5,269 nt of DNA from assembly GCA_017304125.1 (NCBI GenBank), contig JAFKLV010000169.1, forward strand, positions 1 through 5,269. The letters are read 5' to 3'. This DNA is from Sphingomonadales bacterium (lineage in GTDB: Bacteria; Pseudomonadota; Alphaproteobacteria; Sphingomonadales; Sphingomonadaceae). This document shows positions 1 through 5,269 of the stretch, in pieces; the stretch's first letter is position 1; each line of letters opens with the position of its first letter. The position numbers were made by a program, and so were the translations under genes. The notes below the pieces were generated by a model. It saw only the letters and a program-made list of their open reading frames with translations. It was not told the origin of the DNA and did no database searches.

Positions 1-2
1 CG

Positions 3-593
3 GCCGCCGGATCGGACCTGACCGGCGTCGGCTATACGCAGGTCGATGTCGCCGATCCGGATGCGATCGCCGCTGCGCCCGCGCCATTCGCTGACGGGCT
101 CGACGTGCTGGTCCATTCGCAGGGCATGGTGCTCTACAAGCGTGCCGAATTCGAGCGCGACGGGTTCGACAAGGTGCTGGCGGTCAATGTCGCCAGCGTG
201 ATGCAGATTTCGCAGCGCTTCCACGATGCGCTCGTCGCCGCGCGCGGCAGCGTGATCGTGGTCAGCTCGATCGGCGCGTTCAAGGCGACGCTCGGCAACC
301 CGGCCTATGCCGCGTCCAAGGCGGCGGCGGTGCAGCTCGTCCGCACGCTCGGGCTGGCCTGGGCGGGGGCGGGGGTTCGCGTCAACGGCATCGCCCCCAG
401 CCTCGTCGATACCAAGATGACCAAGGTGACGATGGACCACGCCGAGCGCCGTGCCGCCGCGCTCTCGCGCATCCCGATCGGCCGGTTCGGCACGGTCGAG
501 GACATGGCCAATGTCGCGCTGTTCCTCGCCTCGCCGCTGGCCGGTTTCATCTGCGGCCAGACGCTCGTCGTCGATGGCGGCGTCACGCTCTGA
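3..593 (+). CDS. Short-chain dehydrogenase/reductase, N-terminus missing (partial)
   Basis: The reading frame is open to the left edge and ends at TGA 591-593, so about 196 C-terminal residues are visible. The Rossmann Gly-rich cofactor loop and the start codon lie outside the window. The classical SDR catalytic set is present: Asn in N-V-A-S (codon 186-188), Ser in V-S-S-I-G (267-269), and Tyr and Lys in Y-A-A-S-K (306-308 and 318-320), with the usual 13-residue Ser-Tyr spacing. The V-R-V-N-G-I-A-P segment and the D-G-G-V end are also typical. Two motifs differ from the consensus: N-N-A-G reads H-S-Q-G, and the Pro-Gly after beta-6 reads Pro-Ser. SDRs of this kind use NAD(P)(H) to interconvert hydroxyl and keto groups in the cytoplasm. 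It lies 27 bases upstream of the acyl-CoA dehydrogenase, which suggests a 3-hydroxyacyl-CoA or related alcohol substrate, but that is inference. An internal GTG at 105 is not a credible start, because the upstream codons also read as SDR sequence, including D-V-A-D. Confidence -1.
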   Translation, partial: AAGSDLTGVGYTQVDVADPDAIAAAPAPFADGLDVLVHSQGMVLYKRAEFERDGFDKVLAVNVASVMQISQRFHDALVAARGSVIVVSSIGAFKATLGNPAYAASKAAAVQLVRTLGLAWAGAGVRVNGIAPSLVDTKMTKVTMDHAERRAAALSRIPIGRFGTVEDMANVALFLASPLAGFICGQTLVVDGGVTL

Positions 594-606
594 TTCACGA
601 TTTCCC

Positions 607-613
607 GGAGAGG
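607..613 (+). promoter_or_regulatory. Ribosome binding site of the acyl-CoA dehydrogenase
   Basis: GGAGAGG lies 7 bases before the ATG at 621. This selects 621 over the ATG at 614, which directly abuts the site and opens a different frame of only 69 codons without family resemblance. Confidence -1.
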
Positions 614-620
614 ATGAAAG

Positions 621-1844
621 ATGGATTTTCAGTACAGCCCCAAGGTGCAGGAACTGCGCGCACGGGTGGATGCGTTCATGCAGGCGCATGTCTTCCCGAT
701 CGAGGCGGAGCGCGATCATTTCCTCCACGATCCGGCGACCCTGTGGCAGCCGTGGCCGGGCACCGATGCGCTCAAGGCCAAGGCCAGGGCGGAAGGGCTG
801 TGGAACCTGTTCCTGCCGCATGAATATGGCGCCTTCTCGCCGGGGCTGACCAATCTCGAATATGCCCCGCTCGCCGAGCTGATGGGGCGCGTGCTGGGTG
901 CGTCGGAATATTTCAACTGCGCCGCGCCCGATACCGGGAACATGGAAATCCTCGCCAAATACGGCACGCCCGAGCAGCAGGAGAAATGGCTCAAGCCGCT
1001 GCTCAACGGCGAGATCCGCTCGGCCTATGTGATGACCGAGCCGGGGGTTGCTTCGTCCGACGCGACCAATATCGAAACGACGATCGTCCGCGATGGCGAC
1101 GATTATGTCATCAACGGCCGCAAATGGTGGATTTCCAGCGCGATGGACCCGCGCTGCAAGGTCTATATCCTGCTCGGCAAGACCCCCAATGCGGATAAGC
1201 CGCGCCACCAGCAGCATTCGCAGATCATCATCCCCGCCGGCACCCCGGGGATCGAGATCATCCGCCCGCTGCACGTGCTGGAGGCGCTGCACTCGCCGGG
1301 CGGGCATTGCGAGATCCAGTTCACCAACGTCCGCGTGCCGGCGGAAAATCTATTGCTCGGCGAGGGGCGCGGGTTCGAGATCGCGCAAGGCCGGCTCGGG
1401 CCGGGGCGCATTCATCATTGCATGCGGCTGGTCGGCATGGCGCAGCGCGCGCTGGAGCTGATGTGCCGCCGCGCCGATGAGCGCGTCGCGTTCGGGCGCA
1501 AGCTCGCCGACCAATCCTCGGTGCGACAGGATATCGCTTTGTCCTTCTGCGAGATCGAACAGGCGCGGCTGCTGACGCTGAAAGCGGCCGATGCGATGGA
1601 TCGCGTCGGCAACAAGGCGGCGAAGGATCTGATCGGCGCGATCAAGATCGTCGCGCCGCGCATGGCGCAGACGGTGGCCGATCGCGCGATGCAGGTGCAC
1701 GGCGCGATCGGCTTCAGCCGCGATTATCCGCTCGCCACGATCTTCGGCACCGCGCGCTATCTGCGCATGGCCGACGGGCCGGACGAGGTGCACATGTCGC
1801 AGCTCGGCAAGCTCAAGGTCGCCGAATTCGCAGGAGCGCAATGA
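621..1844 (+). CDS. Acyl-CoA dehydrogenase, ACAD10/ACAD11-like
   Basis: This 407-residue cytoplasmic flavoenzyme has the usual single-domain acyl-CoA dehydrogenase length and needs no fused domain. It would transfer two electrons from the alpha-beta bond of an acyl-CoA to FAD, then to electron-transfer flavoprotein. Visible landmarks are M-T-E-P-G-V-A-S-S-D (residues 138-147, the family's FAD/substrate signature), I-N-G-R-K-W-W (164-170), R-L-G-P-G-R-I-H-H-C (258-267), R-V-A-F-G-R (288-293, dimer/FAD contact), Q-V-H-G-A-I-G (358-364) and A-D-G-P-D-E-V-H (384-391). The R-L-G-P-G-R-I-H-H-C and A-D-G-P-D-E-V-H blocks are what I recall from the dehydrogenase domain of ACAD10/ACAD11 and bacterial relatives. 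In the last block Asp385 falls where medium-chain enzymes carry the catalytic Glu of Y-E-G-T, so it is the likely base by alignment from memory. No kinase domain is attached, unlike mammalian ACAD10/11. The stop overlaps the ligase start by four bases, implying translational coupling. The substrate is unknown. Confidence -1.
   Translation: MDFQYSPKVQELRARVDAFMQAHVFPIEAERDHFLHDPATLWQPWPGTDALKAKARAEGLWNLFLPHEYGAFSPGLTNLEYAPLAELMGRVLGASEYFNCAAPDTGNMEILAKYGTPEQQEKWLKPLLNGEIRSAYVMTEPGVASSDATNIETTIVRDGDDYVINGRKWWISSAMDPRCKVYILLGKTPNADKPRHQQHSQIIIPAGTPGIEIIRPLHVLEALHSPGGHCEIQFTNVRVPAENLLLGEGRGFEIAQGRLGPGRIHHCMRLVGMAQRALELMCRRADERVAFGRKLADQSSVRQDIALSFCEIEQARLLTLKAADAMDRVGNKAAKDLIGAIKIVAPRMAQTVADRAMQVHGAIGFSRDYPLATIFGTARYLRMADGPDEVHMSQLGKLKVAEFAGAQ
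1832..1836 (+). promoter_or_regulatory. Ribosome binding site of the CoA ligase, inside the preceding gene
   Basis: AGGAG sits in the last codons of the acyl-CoA dehydrogenase gene. It is 4 bases from the ATG at 1841 and 7 bases from the in-frame ATG at 1844. The second spacing is closer to optimal, so the real start may be 1844. The two products differ only by one N-terminal Met. Confidence -1.
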
Positions 1845-3379
1845 TGTCGCAGACTCTGCTCTCGATCGCCCCCGATCAGCGTGACGCGCTCGCGCTGGTC
1901 GACGAGCGGGTGGAACTGAGCTGGAACCAGCTCGATCCGCTGCTCAATCGCGCCGCCAATGCGATGGCGCGCGCGGTGGATGCCACGCGCCGCGTCGCGG
2001 TGTTCGCGCCCAACAGTGCGGAGGCGGTGATCGCCTACGTCGCCGGGCTCGAGGCCGGGGTCTCGACCGTCCCGGTGAGCTATCACCTCACCGCCGGCGA
2101 GCTTGAATATATCCTGCGCGATTCCGGCGCGTCGGTGCTGTTCGTCGGGCCGGAGACGGTGGCGACCGGGCTCGCGGCGGCCGAGGCGGTCGGGCTCAGG
2201 ACGGTGGTCGGCTGGCGCTGTGCGGCGCAGCCCGGGGTGGCCGCCTGGGACGCGTGGCTCGCTGCCGCTCCCGACAGCGCCCCCGATGCCGCGGTGAAGC
2301 CGCTGCCGCATCTTCATTATACCTCGGGGACGACGGGCAAGCCCAAGGCGACGCAGACCCCGCCGCAATATTTCCCAGAGGCCGCCACCGTCGCCGATTT
2401 CGCCGAAATCGTGCGGCCGCGGCGCACGCCCTCGCCGGGCATCGCGGTCGGGCCGCTCTATCATACCGGCCCGCTCGGCATGGCGCGCAGCGTGTTCGCC
2501 GGCTCGGCGCTGGTGGTGATGGGGCATTTCGATGCCGAGCGCGCGCTGGCGCTGATCGAGCGCCATAAGGTCGCCGGATCGGTGATGGTGCCGACGCATT
2601 TCCAGCGCTTCCTCGCGCTGCCCGATGCGGTGAAGGCGAAATATGACGTGTCGTCGATGCAGCGGCTTGCGCATACCGGCGCGGCCTGCCCGCGCGACGT
2701 CAAGCAGGCGATGATCGACTGGTTCGGCCCGGTGCTGGTCGAGGCCTATGGCGGCACCGAGGCGGGATCGACCACCTTCATCACCTCGCCCGAATGGCTC
2801 GAACGGCCGGGATCGGTGGGCAAGGCGCTGCCGCCGTACACCACGGTGATCATCGGCGAGGACGGCAAGGAGCTTGGCCCCAATCAGGAGGGGCAGGTCT
2901 ATTTCCGCGACAGCACCGGGCGCGGGATCGTCTATGAGGGCGATGCCGAAAAGACCGCCGCCGCGCATATCGCGCCGGGGGTCTTCACGCTCGGCGAGGT
3001 CGGCTATGTCGATGCGGCGGGCTATCTGTTCATCACCGATCGCGTCTCCGACATGATCGTTTCGGGCGGGGTGAACATCTACCCGGCCGAGGCCGAGCAG
3101 GTGCTGATCCGCCACCCCGAGGTCGCCGATGTCGCGGTGCTGGCCGCGCCCAATCGCGAGATGGGGGAGGAGGTGAAGGCGCTCGTCATCCCGCGCGATC
3201 CCGCCAATCCGCCGGCGGCGGGCGATCTCGATCGTTTCTGCCGTGAGGCGCTGGCCGGGTTCAAATGCCCGCGCAGCTACGATTTCGTCGACGATATCGG
3301 GCGCAACGCGATGGGCAAGATCAACAAGAAACAGCTCCGCCAGCGTTACTGGCCGGGCGACCGGACGATCGGCGGCTAA
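1841..3379 (+). CDS. AMP-forming acyl-CoA ligase (ANL superfamily)
   Basis: This 512-residue enzyme would activate a carboxylic acid with ATP to an acyl-adenylate and then to the CoA thioester in the cytoplasm. The ANL core motifs appear in order. The P-loop Y-T-S-G-T-T-G-K-P-K is at residues 160-169. Y-G-G-T-E-A-G (303-309) contacts adenine and phosphate. L-G-E-V-G-Y is around 384-389. The hinge D-R-V-S-D-M-I-V-S-G-G-V-N-I-Y-P is at 400-415, with Arg401. The C-terminal M-G-K carries the adenylation Lys493. Length is normal for the FadD/COG0318 group. Two conservative changes stand out: Ala170 replaces the Gly that usually ends the P-loop motif, and Glu386 replaces the Asp that usually binds the ribose hydroxyls. 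All other key residues are intact, so activity is expected. The gene overlaps the upstream stop as ATGA and ends 10 bases before the quinohemoprotein gene. It probably activates the acid that is then desaturated by the neighbouring acyl-CoA dehydrogenase. Acyl specificity cannot be read; fatty, branched, terpenoid, aryl and steroid side-chain acids are all possible. Confidence -1.
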   Translation: MMSQTLLSIAPDQRDALALVDERVELSWNQLDPLLNRAANAMARAVDATRRVAVFAPNSAEAVIAYVAGLEAGVSTVPVSYHLTAGELEYILRDSGASVLFVGPETVATGLAAAEAVGLRTVVGWRCAAQPGVAAWDAWLAAAPDSAPDAAVKPLPHLHYTSGTTGKPKATQTPPQYFPEAATVADFAEIVRPRRTPSPGIAVGPLYHTGPLGMARSVFAGSALVVMGHFDAERALALIERHKVAGSVMVPTHFQRFLALPDAVKAKYDVSSMQRLAHTGAACPRDVKQAMIDWFGPVLVEAYGGTEAGSTTFITSPEWLERPGSVGKALPPYTTVIIGEDGKELGPNQEGQVYFRDSTGRGIVYEGDAEKTAAAHIAPGVFTLGEVGYVDAAGYLFITDRVSDMIVSGGVNIYPAEAEQVLIRHPEVADVAVLAAPNREMGEEVKALVIPRDPANPPAAGDLDRFCREALAGFKCPRSYDFVDDIGRNAMGKINKKQLRQRYWPGDRTIGG

Positions 3380-3384
3380 AGGAG
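3379..3384 (+). promoter_or_regulatory. Ribosome binding site of the quinohemoprotein gene
   Basis: AAGGAG begins at the last base of the ligase stop codon. It lies 5 bases before ATG 3390 and 8 bases before the in-frame ATG 3393. It fixes the start here rather than at the upstream open codons from 3243, which lie inside the ligase gene and read as low-complexity Arg/Ser/Ala. Confidence -1.
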
Positions 3385-3389
3385 AGCGG

Positions 3390-3446
3390 ATGATGAAATG
3401 GCGTCTTGCGATGGCCTCGCTTGTCGCGCTCGCGCTTGCCGGGTGT
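3390..3446 (+). other. Lipoprotein signal peptide with lipobox
   Basis: The N-terminus has positive residues (K3, R5), a hydrophobic stretch rich in Ala and Leu, and the lipobox L16-A17-G18-C19, so Cys19 (codon 3444-3446) would be lipidated after signal peptidase II cleavage. The residue after Cys is Gly, not Asp. By the enterobacterial Lol rule that does not favour inner-membrane retention, although the rule may not hold in alphaproteobacteria. A short polar spacer (residues 20-30) then leads to the propeller. Confidence -1.
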
Positions 3447-5231
3447 GGCCATGCCCCGAAGGGCGAGAATGGCGACGACTGGCCCGATTACGACGGCCCC
3501 GGCACGACGCATTTCAGCCCGCTCGACCAGATCAATGCGGGCAATGTCGGGCGGCTCGGGCTGGCGTGGCATTATGACATCGACGTCGGCGCCTCGAGCC
3601 TCACCGCGCCGGTCGCGGTCGATGGGGTGCTGTACTTCGCGGCAGGGTCGAGCATCGTCCACGCGCTCGATGCGACCACCGGCAAGCTGCTGTGGACCTA
3701 CGACACGCATACCCGCGAGAAAGCCGGCGACAAATTGCGCGGCGCGTGGGGCAGTCGCGGGATCGCCTTTGCCAACGGGCGCGTCTTCACCGGGACGCTC
3801 GACGGCCGGCTGATCGCGCTCGACGCGAAGACCGGCAAGCTCGACTGGGAGGTGCAGACCACCGAAGGGCCGAACGACGGGCGCTACATTTCGGGCGCGC
3901 CGTGGGTCTATAAGGGCAAGGTGGTGATCGGCCACGGCGGCGCCGATTACGCGCCGGTGCGCGGCTATGTCACCGCTTATGATCAGGCCACCGGCAAGCA
4001 GGCGTGGCGTTTCTACACCGTCCCGGGCGATCCCAAGAAGGGCTTCGAGAACAAGGCGATGGCCATGGCCGCCAAGACCTGGAAGGGTGAGTGGTGGAAA
4101 TATGGCGGCGGCGCCACGGTGTGGAACGCCATGGCCTATGACCCCGAACTCAACCGGCTCTATATCGGCACCGGCAACGGCACGCCGTGGAACCAGAAGA
4201 TCCGTTCGCCGGGCGGCGGGGACAATCTGTTCGTCTGCTCGATCGTCGCGCTCGATGCCGATACCGGCGACTATATCTGGCATTACCAGACCAACCCCGG
4301 CGAAACCTGGGACTTCAATTCGGATATGGATATCGAGCTGGCCGATCTGACGATCGACGGCAAGAAACGCCCGGTGATCCTCCACGCGCCGAAGAACGGC
4401 TTTTTCTATGTGATCGACCGGCGCGACGGGAAATTGATCTCGGCGAAAAATTATGTGCCGGTCAGCTGGGCCAAGGGGATCGACCCCAAGACCGGGCGGC
4501 CGATCGAAAATCCCGAAGCGCGCTTCCCCGGCGGGAAGGCGCAGATCGTCTATCCCTCGCCGTTCGGCGCACACAATATCGAGGCGATGAGCTTCAACCC
4601 GGCAACCGGGCTGGTCTATATCCCGGCGATGGATCAGGGGCGGGTCTATGTCGATCCGCCGGGCAAGCTCGCCGACTGGAAATTCCTCTCGGGCCAGCGG
4701 ATCAGCAACGGCATCGGCACCCCGCCGCCCGATCTCAAGCCGCGTGCGGCGACCTCGTTCCTGCTCGCCTGGGATCCGGTGCATCAGCGCGAGGCGTGGC
4801 GCATCCCGCTGCAGGGGGTGCGCGGTGGCGGCGGCACCGCGACGACCGCGGGCAATCTCGTGCTCGAAGGGCGCGGGAGCGGGCAGTTCACGATCCTCGC
4901 CGCCGATAGCGGCAAGCAATTATGGTCGTTCGACGCCGCGCTCGCGAAGCAGGGCGCGCAGCCCTATGCCGAGCGTTGCGCGACCTGCCACGGCGCGAAC
5001 GGGCTCTCCGGTGGTGCCGCGCCCGATCTGCTCCGCTCGCCGATGCCGCTCGATTTCGCGACGTTCAAACAGGTGGTGCATGACGGCATCCTCGTGTCGC
5101 GCGGCATGCCGCATTTCGAGGAACTGCCCGACAGCGAATTGCGCGCGATCATGAACTATCTGCGCCAGCGCGCGCGCGAGGTGCAGGCGACGCCGGTCAA
5201 GAAACCGCCGGCCGACGATCGGGGGCAGTAA
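3390..5231 (+). CDS. PQQ-dependent alcohol dehydrogenase with C-terminal haem c (lipoprotein quinohemoprotein, shortened)
   Basis: The product is 613 residues. It would oxidise an alcohol with PQQ on the periplasmic side and pass electrons through its own haem c to the respiratory chain. Residues 1-19 form a lipoprotein signal. Residues 31-515 are the quinoprotein propeller, with tryptophan-type motifs at W102, W153, W206, W297, W470 and W512. Active-site candidates are D186 in G-G-A-D-Y (metal ligand, normally Glu), W245 (PQQ floor), N263 in G-T-G-N, D308 in T-W-D-F (catalytic base), K335 in A-P-K-N-G-F-F and N396 in A-H-N. The haem domain has C530-A-T-C533-H534 and a likely Met573 ligand in G-M-P-H-F. 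Three things are odd. The block that normally follows the last W motif, with the propeller-closing strand and linker, is absent, which explains a length below the usual ~680-700. The adjacent Cys-Cys pair of classic alcohol dehydrogenases is missing; only C19, one Cys near residue 281, C530 and C533 exist. The position two after D308 is Asn, so it lacks the lanthanide-type Asp. The family call is secure; activity and substrate are uncertain. Confidence -1.
   Translation: MMKWRLAMASLVALALAGCGHAPKGENGDDWPDYDGPGTTHFSPLDQINAGNVGRLGLAWHYDIDVGASSLTAPVAVDGVLYFAAGSSIVHALDATTGKLLWTYDTHTREKAGDKLRGAWGSRGIAFANGRVFTGTLDGRLIALDAKTGKLDWEVQTTEGPNDGRYISGAPWVYKGKVVIGHGGADYAPVRGYVTAYDQATGKQAWRFYTVPGDPKKGFENKAMAMAAKTWKGEWWKYGGGATVWNAMAYDPELNRLYIGTGNGTPWNQKIRSPGGGDNLFVCSIVALDADTGDYIWHYQTNPGETWDFNSDMDIELADLTIDGKKRPVILHAPKNGFFYVIDRRDGKLISAKNYVPVSWAKGIDPKTGRPIENPEARFPGGKAQIVYPSPFGAHNIEAMSFNPATGLVYIPAMDQGRVYVDPPGKLADWKFLSGQRISNGIGTPPPDLKPRAATSFLLAWDPVHQREAWRIPLQGVRGGGGTATTAGNLVLEGRGSGQFTILAADSGKQLWSFDAALAKQGAQPYAERCATCHGANGLSGGAAPDLLRSPMPLDFATFKQVVHDGILVSRGMPHFEELPDSELRAIMNYLRQRAREVQATPVKKPPADDRGQ
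4953..5190 (+). other. Haem c domain of the quinohemoprotein
   Basis: Residues ~522-600 form a compact class-I-like cytochrome c module. It starts with the helix P-Y-A-E-R leading into C530-A-T-C533-H534. A Gly-rich loop and A-P-D-L follow, then G-M-P-H-F with Met573 as the likely sixth ligand, and a final helix around I-M-N-Y-L-R. One haem is predicted. The domain itself looks complete. The unusual part is how directly it follows the propeller, only 17 residues after Trp512. Confidence -1.
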
Positions 5232-5237
5232 CCGCTT

Positions 5238-5266
5238 CGTCACCCCGGCCTTGAGCCGGGGTGACG
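5238..5266. repeat. Perfect 12-bp inverted repeat, possible terminator or dispersed palindromic repeat
   Basis: CGTCACCCCGGC (5238-5249) and GCCGGGGTGACG (5255-5266) are exact reverse complements around the 5-base loop CTTGA. The hairpin begins 6 bases after the TAA of the quinohemoprotein gene and would be very stable as RNA. No T-tract is visible before the window ends at 5269, so a standard intrinsic terminator cannot be confirmed. From memory, near-identical GTCACCCCGGC palindromes are scattered between genes in sphingomonad genomes, which would make this a REP-like element, perhaps with a transcript-end role. The window stops too early to see whether further copies follow. Confidence -1.
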
Positions 5267-5269
5267 GGT

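Noticed and set aside
105..107. GTG as the start of a 162-residue SDR
   Set aside because: The frame continues upstream with SDR-like sequence to the window edge, so this is an internal Val codon of a gene cut by the window.
594..620. Promoter between the SDR and the acyl-CoA dehydrogenase
   Set aside because: The gap is only 27 bases and is largely filled by the ribosome binding site. No -35/-10 pair is visible.
614..823. ATG at 614 opening a 69-codon frame
   Set aside because: It directly abuts the ribosome binding site with no spacing, is in a different frame from the acyl-CoA dehydrogenase, and encodes no recognisable protein.
1757..3115. 452-codon open frame on the - strand
   Set aside because: It is antisense to the CoA ligase gene, with the same Arg/His/Asp-rich composition and no family motif.
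3243..3389. Upstream extension of the quinohemoprotein reading frame
   Set aside because: It overlaps the conserved C-terminus of the ligase, including the Lys493 region, and has no family resemblance. A ribosome binding site followed by a lipoprotein signal marks the start at 3390 or 3393.
3321..4919. Long 532-codon open frame on the - strand
   Set aside because: It lies opposite the clearly real quinohemoprotein gene, is rich in Arg, His, Asp and Gly as expected for antisense of GC-rich codons, and shows no recognisable domain.

Overview
This is a GC-rich, gene-dense window with four protein genes, all on the + strand and packed like one operon. GC-rich codon use, GGAG-type ribosome binding sites, the lipoprotein quinohemoprotein and a 3' palindrome of a kind I associate with sphingomonad intergenic DNA all suggest an alphaproteobacterium, probably Sphingomonadales. 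That placement is an inference; no rRNA or other marker gene is present.

Layout: (1) positions 3-593, the C-terminal ~196 residues of a short-chain dehydrogenase/reductase (SDR) whose start lies left of the window; (2) 621-1844, an acyl-CoA dehydrogenase closest by recognition to the ACAD10/ACAD11 type; (3) 1841-3379, an AMP-forming acyl-CoA ligase that overlaps the previous stop as ATGA; (4) 3390-5231, a PQQ-dependent alcohol dehydrogenase with a C-terminal haem c domain and an N-terminal lipobox; (5) 5232-5269, a short intergenic stretch with a perfect 12-bp inverted repeat. Gaps between genes are 27, -4 and 10 bases. No promoter, RNA gene, mobile element or CRISPR array was seen.

The genes read as a catabolic module for an alcohol or acid that is broken down as a CoA thioester. 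The quinohemoprotein would oxidise an alcohol on the envelope side of the inner membrane. The resulting acid would enter the cytoplasm and be activated by the ligase. The acyl-CoA dehydrogenase would desaturate it, and the SDR would oxidise a hydroxy intermediate or act on a side group. The substrate cannot be read from the sequence, and no hydratase or thiolase is in view.

The main oddity is in gene 4. The last visible tryptophan-type propeller motif (Trp512) is only 17 residues from the haem Cys530. Family members I recall carry roughly 80-90 residues there, including the strand that closes the eight-bladed propeller. This looks like an in-frame internal deletion, or a naturally compacted variant, in an otherwise intact enzyme. 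Its metal site also departs from the textbook form (Asp for Glu), and the vicinal Cys-Cys pair is absent.
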